NCBI GenBank assembly: GCA_028023455.1
Contig: JAQFVV010006208.1
Location: forward strand, 3,762,963-3,826,962
Direction: 5' to 3'
Origin: Epiperipatus broadwayi
Lineage: Eukaryota; Onychophora; Udeonychophora; Euonychophora; Peripatidae
Length of the DNA stretch: 64,000 nucleotides
Made by a program: the position numbers and the translations under genes. The notes under the pieces are model-generated. The model saw only the letters and a program-made list of their open reading frames with translations, did no database searches and was not told where the DNA came from. Positions 10,175 to 21,514 of the stretch are shown here, piece after piece (the first letter of the stretch is position 1; every line of letters begins with the position of its first letter).

Positions 10175-10470
10175 ATAGGGGACTTGAACACAGACTTCCA
10201 AGCACTCTTCAATTATCTACACTATCTCCTACTATTGATACACATGACAGCATACATGTAGCAAAGATAAATAATCACCAATATATGTATTTTGTGTTGA
10301 ACCAGCACTCATTTGTTGGTCCAGATTATTATCTCCCATACCTATACACAATCATTGCTCAGTTTATATTAAGATAGAAAATCCTTATACTCCAATGGGC
10401 AGGCTTCAATCCACTCCAACCTCCAACTCTTCAGCCATACATGCACATTGAAAATCTGATGACGGAAAGC
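10175..10470 (-). mobile_element. D-family element
   Basis: Minus-oriented D sequence: gacttgaacacagacttcca, acacatgac, the motif block, and actccaatgggcaggcttcaatc. The hammerhead core is mutated (CAAATGA for CTGATGA, and AAAA for GAAA). Its outer stem I strands AATC and GATT still pair, although they differ from GATC/GATC in other copies. Confidence 0.6.
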
Positions 10471-10603
10471 CCAAATCCCATGCTGATGCCAATATAGTTG
10501 TTATGCCCATGTTGACCTCATCACTCTGACCCCTCATATATAGGACCCTATCCATTTAAATACATAGAAGAGGGATAGCAGGATTCAGGCTTAATTGTAT
10601 TTC

Positions 10604-10607
<4 letters not shown>

Positions 10608-10681
<74 letters not shown>
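10608..10681. repeat. (AT)n palindromic microsatellite
   Basis: About 70 bp of alternating at with two ataatatta interruptions, so it is self-complementary. Similar tracts lie at 16189-16262, 16906-16920 and 31098-31110. Confidence 0.9.
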
Positions 10682-11021
10682 TGATTTCAAATTAGTATTG
10701 CCATAATTATATTTGACTTGGATAGTATTTCCAATCTGAAATTTCAACACTGTTACAAACAAAGCTCGTTATCAATAAAGGGTGTAAAGGCTAATCAGAA
10801 TGTTCTAGTTTTGATTAAATAGGTTAATTTATCCATAGATAAAGTTAGTTTACTTATGATTTTATTTCTTATACATATATATTAAAACAGTTACTTCAAG
10901 ATGACAATTTAATAAGAAAGAGAATATAATTTTAAAAATGAAAGAAATCAAAATAATGTTATATTTTTAGTCAGTTGAGGGTATATTAAATATGATAATA
11001 GTTGGACTATTTCCATCCATC

Positions 11022-11312
11022 TATCAAGATAGCTCAATTGGTTAGAGCGTTTGCCTTAAATTCGATATTCGAGAATCTAAAGGTGTGAGTTCTACTCCTA
11101 TGTGAATACTATCACTGGTCAGGCAGCAATACCTATCTCAGTTGGTTAGAGAATTTGTCTTAAATTCAATATTTAAGAAACTAAAGATGTGACTTCAACT
11201 CCTATGTGAGTACTGTCACTGGTCAGGCCAGCAACGCCTGAAGAAGAGTGGAGAATACTTGAAACATTTATTTGTTAGATGATGGAAATAGTTCAACATA
11301 TCATAATTTTGT
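11022..11312 (+). mobile_element. B-family element, tandem tRNA-like heads
   Basis: Two successive plus-oriented units (about 11028-11135 and 11136-11300) begin with the box A-like agctcaattggttagagcg (or a variant), continue through a box B-like segment and actatcactggtcagg, and end in gcctgaagaagagtggagaat and cttgaaacattta. The end keeps TG where other copies have CA before AAAC, consistent with CpG loss from CGAAAC. Confidence 0.6.
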
Positions 11313-11380
11313 TGATATATGTAAATAATAATTGTTAAAACATTCTAATCCAACTTTTACCTTAACTTAATATAATATAT

Positions 11381-11489
11381 TAAAGATCAGCCTTTTAAGC
11401 TATTGTGCATGCGCTTTTTACGAGTGTTAATAATAAAATAACACTCGTAAAAAGCGCATGCACAATAGCTTGAAAGGCTGATCTTTAAT
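11381..11489. repeat. Near-perfect 109-bp hairpin
   Basis: Two arms of about 50 bp (aagatcagccttttaagc... and its inverse ...gcttgaaaggctgatctt) are separated by a few bases (ataataaaataa). Only one or two mismatches are seen. It is an inverted duplication of the end of the adjacent J-family element. Confidence 0.85.
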
Positions 11490-11871
11490 GTATTACAATT
11501 TATAAACATGCACTATATAAAAATAAATGCTTATTTACATATGTTTAAGTTTCATTTGAGAGTGACGTTTAGTAAATTCTGGATAATTCCATTGACGTCA
11601 TTCATTCAGACATCGTAAACAGTAATTTAAAGTCAGTGGTCTATCCTCATGCTTTCACTTCCAGTACTTAAGATTTGCCCATATATAAGCATTTGGGTTG
11701 GAAAGAATAAGTGGATTCATTTTATCCTTTCTTAAATACTATATCTTGTGTTGGGAATGAAAGTATTCATTTATTATTAATAATCGTAAAAAGCGCATGC
11801 CCAATAGCTTGAAAGGCTGATCTTTAATGTATTACAATTTATAAACATGCGCTATATAAAAATAAATGCTT
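11440..11871 (+). mobile_element. J-family sesquimeric element (unit ~339 bp)
   Basis: The block cttgaaaggctgatctttaa plus about 60 further bases occurs at 11469 and again at 11808, a period of 339 bp. The interior has the J core ccagtacttaagatttgccc. The inverse single-unit copy lies at 19033-19390. Confidence 0.65.
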
Positions 11872-11889
11872 AACTTCATATAGAAAATC

Positions 11890-12465
11890 TGATCATGAAA
11901 AGGGTGGAATTATATATGTTTGTGTTGAATAAATGTTCATGCACACAAACAAATATATTTATTTGTTTTATTATTAAAAATATATTAGTAATATTGCTAA
12001 TTAAACTTGATGATATAAAAAATAAAAAAGACGAAAAATCATTCTAATCACAATATGGTTTACAAGATGTAATTTGATCTTTGGGCAGGTGGACCAGGAC
12101 ATCTGAAGTACATTTAATAAACTTATTAATGATATTAAAAACAGGGATAGGAACCTGGTGCCTGACAACTTATATAGAGACACATGGGAAATGGCATAGT
12201 TACCAGATAATTGAAGACCCTGTTTCTACATTCTGGATTTATTTATTCTTGCTTTCTCAGCACCAGTGAATACTCTGTAATAATAAAGATTACCAATAGA
12301 TGTACACCAAAGAACCCAAGGACTCTTAATATTTAATGTATCTATGCTAATCAATAAAATATTTTTGTAAGAAAAAAAGTAATATTGTATAAAAATTTAC
12401 TTGTTATTTTTATTTACAATAATTAGTTTTAATTTGAGTTATCCTACTTTACTTTTCTTACGCAA
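11890..12465. other. AT-rich stretch, nothing recognised
   Basis: Two overlapping 60-codon open stretches on opposite strands at 12001-12269 resemble no family I know. No repeat was recognised. Confidence 0.4.
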
Positions 12466-13000
12466 TTGTAATTCAAGTTAAATGCTTCGGAAATGGAAAC
12501 TAAGAAATGTTTAAAATGGACTTCTAATATGAAGCGAGAAGTAAAATGGAATTATTATACAATTAATATAGTAAGGTGAGCATGCTTTCGATATATCTCT
12601 AACAATATCATAATCATAACAATACAGACACAAAGCGGAGGTGAATGTTAATTTAAAAAATATATAAACACTATGTGAATGAATGAGTTTACATGGTCCA
12701 CTCTTTAGAGAGGGGAAAATATAGAAGCCTGGTATATTGCCAATAATACAACACCATAAACAAAAAATTTCTGCTTTCCCCTCTCTAAACAGTGGGTCAT
12801 GTAAATTAACCCATTTATATATACTTTAAATTATCATTCACTTCCACTTTGTGGCTGTATTGCTAGGATTATGATATCATTATAGAGATATGGAAACCAT
12901 GCTCAGCTTATTATATTAAACGAATAATAATGCCTTTTTATTTTTCGCTTTGTATAAGAATTCCATTTTAAGCTTTTCTTAGTTCCTGCTTCCAAAGTGT

Positions 13001-13097
13001 TTTTTTTTTAATGTGTCAAAGCGTCGGTCGGGAAGCAAATCCCGGGACAACTGCTTGTAAGGCAGTTGTGCTAACCACTCGGCTACCAATGCTTGAC
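13001..13097 (-). mobile_element. tRNA-derived SINE, copy 1
   Basis: The minus strand reads gtcaagcattggtagccgag, tggttagcac (box A-like), an anticodon-like stem-loop, cgggatttgcttcccga (box B-like), cgctttgacacat and an A-tract. The body resembles a tRNA with paired ends (gtcaagcg/cgctttgac). It is flanked by cttccaaagtgt (12989-13000) and cttccaaagagt (13098-13109), a target-site duplication. Family length is about 90-110 bp including the A tail. Confidence 0.8.
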
Positions 13098-13109
13098 CTT
13101 CCAAAGAGT

Positions 13110-13208
13110 TTTTTTTTTTTTATGTGTCAAAGCGTCGGTCGGGAAGCGAATCCCGGGACAACTGCTTTTAAGGCAGCTGTGCTAACCACTCGGCCACCAA
13201 CGCTTGAC
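13110..13208 (-). mobile_element. tRNA-derived SINE, copy 2
   Basis: A second copy in the same orientation directly follows the first. It is flanked by cttccaaagagt (13098-13109) and cttccaaagtgt (13209-13220). The three copies of the target sequence show two insertions into the same site, or a duplication of SINE plus target. Box A-like gtggccgagtggttagcac and box B-like gggattcgcttcccg are visible. Confidence 0.8.
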
Positions 13209-13239
13209 CTTCCAAAGTGTTTAACCTGAATAATTAGTT

Positions 13240-13962
13240 TTGCTGAATAATATATAACAGTGGGTTTATAAACACTGAAGAAAACTACTAACTTTTAATA
13301 TTGTGATATGTGAGAAAGGCCGAAAACAAAAATAAGAGAGACTAATATAAGACTCTTGTAGTAAAAGGTAGCAGAATTTATGAACAAAATAAATTTTTGA
13401 ACAAAAGGAGAAGAGAGGGAGGTTTACTTGCCTCTCGTCAGCTCGACTTCCAAAGAAAGAGTTGGATAGATTGACTACCTTAAAATTTATATCCTTTTTC
13501 TTGTCTTATAATTCATTTGCTAATTATTCCACAGTGGAAATAATGCCTGAAATATTAAAAGAAACCAATCCAAATAATAATTATTTCAATCGGGGAATAA
13601 TGCTATTGGGAATTTCATTCTTGGATACCAAAGGGTTCAAAGAAAAGAAGATTTCATATTTTAGAAACTTTATTAAAAAAATGTCATCCTAGTGATAATG
13701 TTATTTTGATTTTATTTTCTTTGCTTCAAAATATTATTTATGAAAAAGTTGAATTTGCTAAAATTCTAAGAGTTCAATTCAAAGAATAGCATTAAAAAAT
13801 TATTACTAATTAAAAAATTGTTTTCATTGACTTTATAAACACACATTTGAATATATGTAAATTTTCAAAAGAGATAAATAAAAATAAGCATATGCGTTTA
13901 ATAGTTTACTACTTGTATATTATTTATGGTCTTTAAAATATATGCTAATAAGAGAAGAAATT
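13240..13962. other. AT-rich stretch, nothing recognised
   Basis: A 76-codon open stretch at 13462-13692 has no recognisable domain and atypical composition. I regard it as chance. Confidence 0.4.
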
Positions 13963-14575
13963 ATCATCATTATCATTGTCAACTAGTCTCTCCAAGTTCA
14001 ATCCATCTTCTCTGATCTCTAACCTCTCTTCTTTACATCACCCATGCACACTTTCTTATTTCATCCATCCATCTCACATATGGTCTCTTTCTGGGTCTTT
14101 TACAATTTTTTAAAAACCAGTTTAAGATTTTAATTGTCCATCTATTATCATATCTTCTAGCAATATGCCAATCCCAACTTCATTTCAGTCTTTTAATTTT
14201 TTCAATGATGTCAATAACATGTTTTTTTCCCTTACCCATGTATTGTATTTTCAATCTCTTCTTGTTACTCCTAACAGGCATCTCTCCATACTTCTTCAGG
14301 TAGTCTGAAGTTTCTGTATTGCTCTTCTATTAAGTGTCCACATCTCAGATCTATAAGTAAGAACTGGTAAAACACAGATTAAAAACCTTCCTTTTCAAAC
14401 ACAAAGGCATATTACTTTTTAGTATTAAGTTATTTCTACCAAAAGCATTCTTACCTAGTTTAATTCTATGATTATTTTTTTCCAATATATTTCCATCTGT
14501 AGTAATAATCTGACCAAGATGTTTCTAGATGTTAACTTCTTCTAACTCATCATTATTATTTTGGTTTTATCTTTT
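13963..14575 (-). pseudogene. RTE-like LINE 3' part, decayed
   Basis: Minus-strand sequence parallels the intact frame at 23684-24295 across its whole length: the 3' tail gacaatgataatgatgataa, then codons for the RPHVRWMDEI-, WTIEILNW- and QRLQ-type segments, and at the far end a degenerate YKYLGQ-like part near 14510. Several frameshifts and stops are present. Confidence 0.75.
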
Positions 14576-14579
14576 GAGA

Positions 14580-15640
14580 AAATCTATTGAACATTACTTT
14601 AGTATACGATCACGATCATGGATGGGCTGCTCACCAACATGCACTAGTCAGCATCATAAGTTTAAGATCAAGAAACAATATGGTCCTTTTCAGTTGCCTA
14701 ATTAGGCAGAATGATTGTGTGTTTGAATGAAAAGAAAGAATGCATGCCTTTAAATGTCAATTTTTTAATGCATATGTTACCCCTTGAGTAAAATAACTTA
14801 ATTTCATGAAACAGGACAGATATTTTTAGTATTTACACATTGGCAAATAGATATTTACTTGTTATGACCTTATGATTTATTTCTTTATTTGATTGTCATT
14901 AGGGAAGATGTGTCTAACGTTATATTAAATTTTCTATTAGAGAATCAAGACTTCAGAATTTTAAATGTAAGTTAAAAAGTTGTATTATTGCAGATGCTGT
15001 GTGGGCTTGGAGAAATAGATATTTTATTTATAAGATGATTGTGATGTATACTAGCCATGATAATGTTGATGATGAATATAGCAGAATTTATTCTATTATG
15101 TTAAGTAGAATATAAGTATAAAGAAAATATTTTATATAAAAGTAAAGTGAGAAGTATATGTGTTCTTAATAGTATAAAGATGTTTTCCATTTTAAAAATA
15201 ATAACATGAAATGGCATAACAGATCAAGTGTTTTATATAGTATTTGAAAGATATATTCATGCCATTTTAATTTCTAAGAAGTATTATAATTATTGATATT
15301 AATTTGAAATAGTCTTATAAAATTTTTGCTCAAGTTCATATGTGAAGTAGTTATAGATAAGCAAACCCACATAATGATGGTAATTGGGATATAAATGTCA
15401 AAATTATGGTTATTGACTTACTAATATTTTTTAGGCTTGTTTTACATGTGGGTATAAATTTTAAAGATGGGATATAGATTTATTTGCCACTGACATAAAT
15501 AATTTTGAATTTTTTTTCTTTGCGAGAGGATAAAGAAGCACATTTCTAGAGGAACAAAATCCTTTAATAAAATTTTAATATAGATAAAATGAGAGTTTAG
15601 AATGTTATTCATATCAAGTACTTATTTATTTACTTATTTT
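14580..15640. other. AT-rich stretch, nothing recognised
   Basis: No long reading frame, repeat or RNA gene recognised. Confidence 0.4.
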
Positions 15641-15648
15641 GTTATTAC

Positions 15649-16140
15649 TTTATAAAGTTGAATCTTGCGTTAAGATTTGTAGAGGTCTCTCTTTTAATAA
15701 AATTAAGCACTCAAAGCACATATACTAAAGGTTATAGCCTTATTTAAGTATTACATGCTGACATTGCGCTTAATAAGAATTAATATTTACAACTTTAAAT
15801 TGATTCAAAATATTTCTAAATTTAAGATCTGACTATTAACTCGTAAATCGAATGATTTCATGATCGTTAATGTTTAACAGAAATAGTGGACTTAATCAGT
15901 GAAGAATTTATTAGCTTCACACTCCCAAATCAAAATGCTTCAGATTTGCCTATATATTTAGAAAAATAGGTTGAAGATAAGATTGGCCGTTCTTATCTTT
16001 ATAAAGTCGAATCTTGCGTTTAGATTTGTAGAGTTTTCTCTTGTAATAAATTAAGCACTCAAGGCGCATGTACTAAGGTTATAACCTTATTTAAGTATTA
16101 TGTGCTGACATTGCACTTAATAAGAATTAATATTTACTAT
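15649..16140 (+). mobile_element. Sesquimeric element (unit ~349 bp)
   Basis: A 140-bp block starting tataaagt(t/c)gaatcttgcgtt occurs at 15651 and again at 16000, giving a period of 349 bp. The interior holds gtggacttaatcagtgaag and cagatttgcctatatattta. The same family as 265-663 and 30089-30440. Confidence 0.7.
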
Positions 16141-16187
16141 TTTGTTATTGTTTATTTATTTGTTAGGTAAATCATTAATTAGTATTG

Positions 16188-16188
<1 letters not shown>

Positions 16189-16225
<37 letters not shown>

Positions 16226-16227
16226 AT

Positions 16228-16260
<33 letters not shown>

Positions 16261-16262
16261 TG
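16189..16262. repeat. (AT)n microsatellite
   Basis: About 70 bp of alternating ta with ataatata interruptions. Confidence 0.9.
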
Positions 16263-16924
16263 TGTAATAAAATTATATTGTTTTATTATATGGTAGTTCT
16301 TATTGTCATTTTTATTTATTCATTTAATTTATTTTGGGTTTAATGAATATCTGTGAATACCAGATATTACTATTGCTTTATACGCAATTTCACTATTATT
16401 ATTACCAACATAATGTTCTGCATTTCGGTATTCCTCACCATAAAGGCTTAAGTAACAAGGATAAAAAGTTAGTATGGTTATGCATTGGGTATAATTTGTG
16501 TAGTGCTCAATAAATTGGGATAATAATTAATTTCTGATCAATAGATTAGAGTTTTAACCTTACAATATTAATATCATCTATAACCCACTAGACAGTTTCA
16601 TGCTTTTCCACATATAGATATTCTTTTATTCATACCTATGACATGATTTGATTTCCCAAGTGTGTAACCTTGAAAAAATATATTTACCATTACAGTATAT
16701 ATAAATATATATTGAATTAAATTTTCCATGGATTTCTTTTACTTCAACAAAAACTCAAACAAAAGAGCTATTATAAATTTAATGAAAAACTGATTTGGTC
16801 TCAGGGATTGTTACTTAGTAGTAATTGATAATTTCTTGATAACATCAAAGGTTAAAAGTTATTTCTATTTACATGAATATTATCTCTTCATTTCTATTCT
16901 TTTATTATATATATATATATGGTT

Positions 16925-17065
16925 TTTTGAATCTGGTGTTCTAGCTCCTCACTGAAGAGAGTCATAGCTCAAAATCGGTCTGGGGATGGGGACAATCTTA
17001 GATAAAGATGATTTGAATGCTTTCTCTTGTAGCATTTATCATAAAAAAAGCTTGTTTAGAGCTAT
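16925..17065 (+). mobile_element. C-family element, partial
   Basis: It shares gatttgaatgctttctct, agcatttatca and aaagcttgttagagc-like sequence with the C copies at 4600 and 40750. It carries the motif at 16946-16986. Confidence 0.6.
16946..16986 (+). ncRNA. Hammerhead motif with a single core change
   Basis: Stem I TCCTCA pairs with TGGGGA over six positions (one G-U). The core is CTGAAGA, stem II GAGT-CATA-GCTC, then AAAA in place of GAAA, stem III starting AT...GT, and C17. Only G12 is wrong, and it is A where an ancestral CG would become CA. The stem I sequences resemble the A family while the rest resembles the C family. Probably inactive as it stands. Confidence 0.5.
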
Positions 17066-17322
17066 TAGTATGTTCTATATATTCTGCAGAAATGCATTTG
17101 TTTTAACAAACTTTATAATAATCTCTTTTCAACAATCATTTTTATTAAGACCTGTTTACATGTTCATGTGCAACAACTGAATATTTAAAAATATAAAGAT
17201 AAGATTGACAAAAATTTCTGTTATATATATTATTAGTCACTTTCAACAATGACATATTGTACTAATCTCACTTATACACTAACTGCATATATTTTGAGCA
17301 GTTGACAAGGATGTTACATACA

Positions 17323-17533
<211 letters not shown>

Positions 17534-17559
17534 CATGACTTATCCAGTATACTTTCAAC

Positions 17560-18102
17560 TTTTTGATTAGAAAAGAAATCCTTCTCTAATTCCACACCTG
17601 TTGAGTATCATTATTAAAATACATTTTAAAATGAATATTGACATTTTAACTCCAGAATAAAGAGTAAAAAAGGTCAAATTTTGAAAGATGGCAGTTGCAA
17701 TGACTAAATATTCCAATATATAAACTACAAATGTGTTCATATATACCACATGCTGTTCCTTTAGTCTAGTTATGTATTTTTGTGATAATGCCTTTTAATC
17801 TTTTTTACTGCAGCTTTGATTTCAATATCTCGCCTGCTTTCCCACTTTATTCTTCTCCCATTTTTAATCTACCAATGAAAACAATCAACACTGAACTGTT
17901 TTAGAAGTAATATTTAATTATTATGTCAATACAATTTATCCCTTTAATAAAAATATTTTCTCAAGTTCACTATAAACACTATTTTTAGACAGTCTGTTCT
18001 ACTGCCTCCACTTTATATGCCCAATCCAATGGATATTTGTTTTTGCACCTGTAAGGTGAATAACATAACAGTTGGTCTTACAATCTTATTTTAATCAGGA
18101 CA
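17560..18102. other. AT-rich stretch, nothing recognised
   Basis: It may contain a very decayed minus-strand RTE-like piece near 17790-17870 and 17995-18060 (wording reminiscent of ctcttctattaagtgtcc is absent), but I cannot support it. Confidence 0.35.
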
Positions 18103-18110
18103 TTATAGAG

Positions 18111-18638
18111 CAGGGGTGGTCAAACGATCGACCGGTCGATCACGCACAGCTTGCCCGTCGATCGCAGACGTTCTGCCATCAGATTACTGTTGCCTGAATT
18201 CCGAATCTTCTTATTTTTACGTTTATATTAATAAATTCTAAAACTGAGTTGCCCGAAGGTGGCGCTTGGGCGGTAGTACAATATAGTATCTATGAGTGTT
18301 TTTACGTATTTTATTTTCGAAAAAAATTAGCAACTAAGAAATTTGCATTAAAACATACTAGGTTTTTTTGGCTTGAAGGTGAATTTGTTATATAAAACAA
18401 AATTTTATTTTAAAAAAAAATTTAATGCCTTAATTTTAGATAAAAAAAGATAACCAATCTTTAAAATTAAAAAGCTTCTTTCTACCAACATAGCAAAAAA
18501 ATATAATTAATAATAATCAATAAAGAAAATCTAAATATTATAAGATATTATTTATTCCTTTATTACCCAAAAAGTCGATCGCCGATAGATACTAAATATA
18601 AAAGTCGAACATGCTACTTTTAAGTTTGCCCACCCCTG
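18111..18638. mobile_element. Non-autonomous hAT DNA transposon (MITE)
   Basis: The left end is caggggtggtcaaacgatcg and the right end is gtttgcccacccctg, so the terminal inverted repeats follow the hAT pattern CAGGGGTGG..CAAAC. The 8-bp sequence ttatagag lies immediately outside both ends (18103-18110 and 18639-18646), the 8-bp duplication typical of hAT. The 528-bp interior has no transposase. It contains gtcgatcg-type palindromes near both ends (subterminal repeats). Confidence 0.93.
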
Positions 18639-18689
18639 TTATAGAGCATTCTTAAATGGCAATTTCCCAATGCCTTTGTATTAACCAGC

Positions 18690-18965
18690 TCTACACATCA
18701 TATTACAATGTTGCCTGTCCGTTAAAATTTGAAGATTTGCTATTTTAATATAAGCCAAGCACTGATTATATATGTATTGTGAGGGAAGATGATCTGGCCA
18801 AATGATGAGTGCTGATTCAGCTCAAAATATTATATTGGAGATCATTTATCCTTTTCACATGTATATGGTCATGGGTATCAGTTGTTTAAGTTGAAGTGGA
18901 TGACTGAAGGGAGCTTAAAAGTCCAGGTTCAAACCCATCTAATTAAACACAGAACAGTAAACCCA
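18690..18965 (+). mobile_element. D-family element
   Basis: Contains gttaaaatttgaagatttgc, gagcactgattatatatg-like sequence, the motif block, cacatgtatatggtcatggg and the end gtccaggttcaaaccc, which resembles a tRNA box B. The hammerhead core reads ATGATGA, so it has lost its first C. Confidence 0.6.
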
Positions 18966-19032
18966 AGGATGTGCTGTCTAACAATAACTGCCATCTTTAT
19001 TGACAATATATTTAAATTGATTTACATTATTA

Positions 19033-19390
19033 AGATGATACATTAAAGATCAGCCTGTCAAGCTATTGTGCATGCGCTTTTTACGAGTTTTAATAATAAA
19101 TGAATACTTTCACTCCCAACACGGGATATAGTATTTAAGAAAGAATAAAATGAATCCACTTATTCTTTCCAACCCAAATGCTTATATATGGGCAAATCTT
19201 AAGTACTGGGAGTGAGAGCGTGAGGGTAGACCACTCACTTTAAATTACTGATTACGATGTCTGAATGAATGACGCCGACGAAATTATCTAGAATTTATTA
19301 AACGTCATTCTCAAATGAAACTTAAACATATGTAAATAAGCATTTATTTTATATAGTGCATGTTTATAAATTGTAATACATTAAAGATGA
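19033..19390 (-). mobile_element. J-family element, single unit
   Basis: The inverse of 11440-11871: gatcagcctgtcaagctatt, the J core gggcaaatcttaagtactgg, and aagcatttattttatatagt. The sequence acattaaagat occurs at both edges. Confidence 0.65.
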
Positions 19391-19824
19391 TGAAAATTAT
19401 TAAAGATTTCTTTCCCTCAACGGACTTTAATTTGCTAAACTAAATTATTTTTAAGTCCCAGGTAAAACTTTACAAGTATTCTGTAAATTGTTTGTTGAAT
19501 TAACAAGAATAGAACAATCATCATTCTACAGTAATGCTAGAATTTTTGTTTTAATTTGTGTGAATTAAATGCTTTAAGCACGAACTTATATAGCATGTTC
19601 ATGAGAGTCAAACTGATCTTAAAACCCATGTTTCACACATTGGACCTCCCTATTTAATAGCAGTTTTTATTTTAAATACATTCCAATTTTTCATCAGCAG
19701 ATTATGTAATAGATGCATTAGATGCATAAACTTCTACGAACAACGGACTTATTTTACGCATCACCACAGTCGACTAAATCACATGACCAAACCACATCAA
19801 TAAAAGCAATATAATAAAATTATA

Positions 19825-20350
19825 CCATATAATACTAAATTGTTCAAGCACTTTACTGCTGTTACACAATGCTTTTCTTACCATTTACAGTTTCGATTGC
19901 CCCAGCTATCTTTTTCAGAACTTTATATCTTGTTCTGAAAAATATTGCTAGGGCAATCAAAACTGTAAACTGTAAGAATAGCATTGTGTAACAGTAGTAA
20001 CGTGCTTGGACAATTTAGTATTATAAAGTTCTAAGCATTTATTTTTATATGACGCTATGCATACAATTGTATACATTCAAAGATCAGCCTTTCAAGCTAA
20101 TTGTGCATGCATCTTCTGCAAGTGTTAAATAATAAATGAATACTTCACTCCACAATACAAGATATAGTATTTATGCAGGAATAAAAGGAATCCTATTATT
20201 CCTACAACTCAAATTTTGAGTCATAGGAATAAGAGGATTCCTTTTATTCCTGCATAAATATTATAAAGTTCTGAAAAAGATTGCTGGGGCAATCAAAACT
20301 GTAAACTGTAAGAAAAGCATTGTGTAACAATAGTAAAGTGCTTGGACAAT
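19825..20350. mobile_element. E-family foldback with a nested hairpin
   Basis: An inverted pair (left arm 19825-19925, right arm 19925-20030) carries gcaatcaaaactgtaaac and cattgtgtaacagtag. A third copy lies at 20265-20350. A J-family fragment and a hairpin (20169-20263; arms tatttatgcaggaataaaagg...) sit between them. The E motif reads CTGA(A)AA, A, GATTGC-tggg-GCAATC, AAAACTGTAAACT; its 6-bp stem is perfect at 20287-20303, while core positions are mutated. Confidence 0.55.
20169..20263. repeat. ~95-bp hairpin
   Basis: The arms tatttatgcaggaataaaag and its inverse, followed by gaatcctattattcct-like sequence and its inverse, pair around caaattttgag. Confidence 0.8.
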
Positions 20351-20639
20351 TTAGTATTATATGGTATATCTTTGGCAATGCAATAAGAAAGAATAACTAT
20401 TATACTTCTTGAAGAAGATAATAAAATTATCCATTGATTTAGTATTACATGGTATACATTGATTCTCACATTTTTCTTGCACAAAATCTGAGTCTCTGAG
20501 TCTCAGATTCATCTATAAATGAAGATAATTTGCTATAGTGAATTAAAATGACAATCCATAATCATTGTTGTAATATTTTTATTCTTTTTGTTTTATAAAT
20601 AAGAATAATATAAATATTCTTAAGATCAGACATAACAAC

Positions 20640-20730
20640 TTCATGATTTATATACAATATAAACTGTAAGGAAGATAGAGCTCTGATGAAGACTGCTGGA
20701 CAGTCGAAACTGTAAGAAAATAAAAAAGTT
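20640..20730 (+). mobile_element. E-family-like fragment
   Basis: Contains gctctgatgaagactgctgg and acagtcgaaactgtaag. The 5-bp stem gactg/cagtc is perfect and the CG of CGAAAC is kept. The minus-strand copy at 39219-39262 has the same block. An extra A follows CTGATGA. Confidence 0.5.
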
Positions 20731-20739
20731 TAAGAAAAT

Positions 20740-21510
20740 TACTTGCATTAAAGTGTATATGAATAAAGTATTATAAGTAATATATATGATTACATCATTT
20801 TAAAACTTATCCAAAGATTTCATCTTCAATGCAACCTCATCAAGAGGGACATTTCTATCTAAATCTAAGTAAAACAATTATTAAATATTACTTAAGTGAT
20901 CTCGCTAAATTGAATTTGTGAAACGGATCTTTTAAGGTCATTCTTTTTTATTCTTATTTATGGAAGCAAGATAGAATTCCTACATATGGTTGTCTGAGAC
21001 ATATATCAGATAAAAGTCCTCCAAATGATTAATTGTATTCTAATTAAGAATTCTCAATGTCTAATCACATTCCTGACAGTTTTTTAAACACAGAACTTTG
21101 CATAAATTATACATTCAAACATAATTGTATTCTTGCCAAAAAAAATTAACAGATGGAATTATGGAAGTGTGTAATTATGGAATGGGAACATCTTTCCGAA
21201 AACATGATACTATTTTCATAGTTAATACAGTCAGTTGATTGATATCAGAGAAATTTATGATGACTGGAGCGTTCTCTAATGTGATTTAAGACAGTGAGTA
21301 TAAGAATAGAGAAAGAACCAATATCAATCTATTTATGAAGCAGCAGACCTTTTATATATATTGGAAACAGGATCTAACTTTTGATTAATCATTATCATAT
21401 GGAAATATTCTGAAATGGGAATTTTTTATTTGTTATTTAAAGTTAACCTTTGCATATGAAAATCATTCAACTCGCCATCAGTTATAAATTTGGCAGTACC
21501 CTGGGTTCAA
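20740..21510. other. AT-rich stretch, nothing recognised
   Basis: No gene or repeat recognised. Confidence 0.4.
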
Positions 21511-21514
21511 TACT

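Larger units (their letters stand above)
12470..13240. mobile_element. Foldback element interrupted by two SINEs
   Basis: The left arm runs from about 12478 (aatgcttcggaaatgg... gagcatgctttcgatatatc, ...tcctctttagag) and the right arm to about 13230 (inverse: ...ggaaaccatgctcagc, ttcttagttcctgcttcc). The arms pair around a centre near 12755 for over 250 bp each. The right arm is split at 13001-13208 by two tRNA-derived SINEs: the arm reads cttccaaagtg, SINE, SINE, then tttaacctg, matching the left arm's inverse. No coding sequence is visible. Confidence 0.7.

Noticed and set aside
12001-12269. Opposite-strand 60-codon frames as genes
   Set aside because: No domain, no codon signal and no conservation visible.
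13011-13229. 72-codon frame with two similar halves, as a repeat protein
   Set aside because: It is the antisense reading of the two tandem SINEs.
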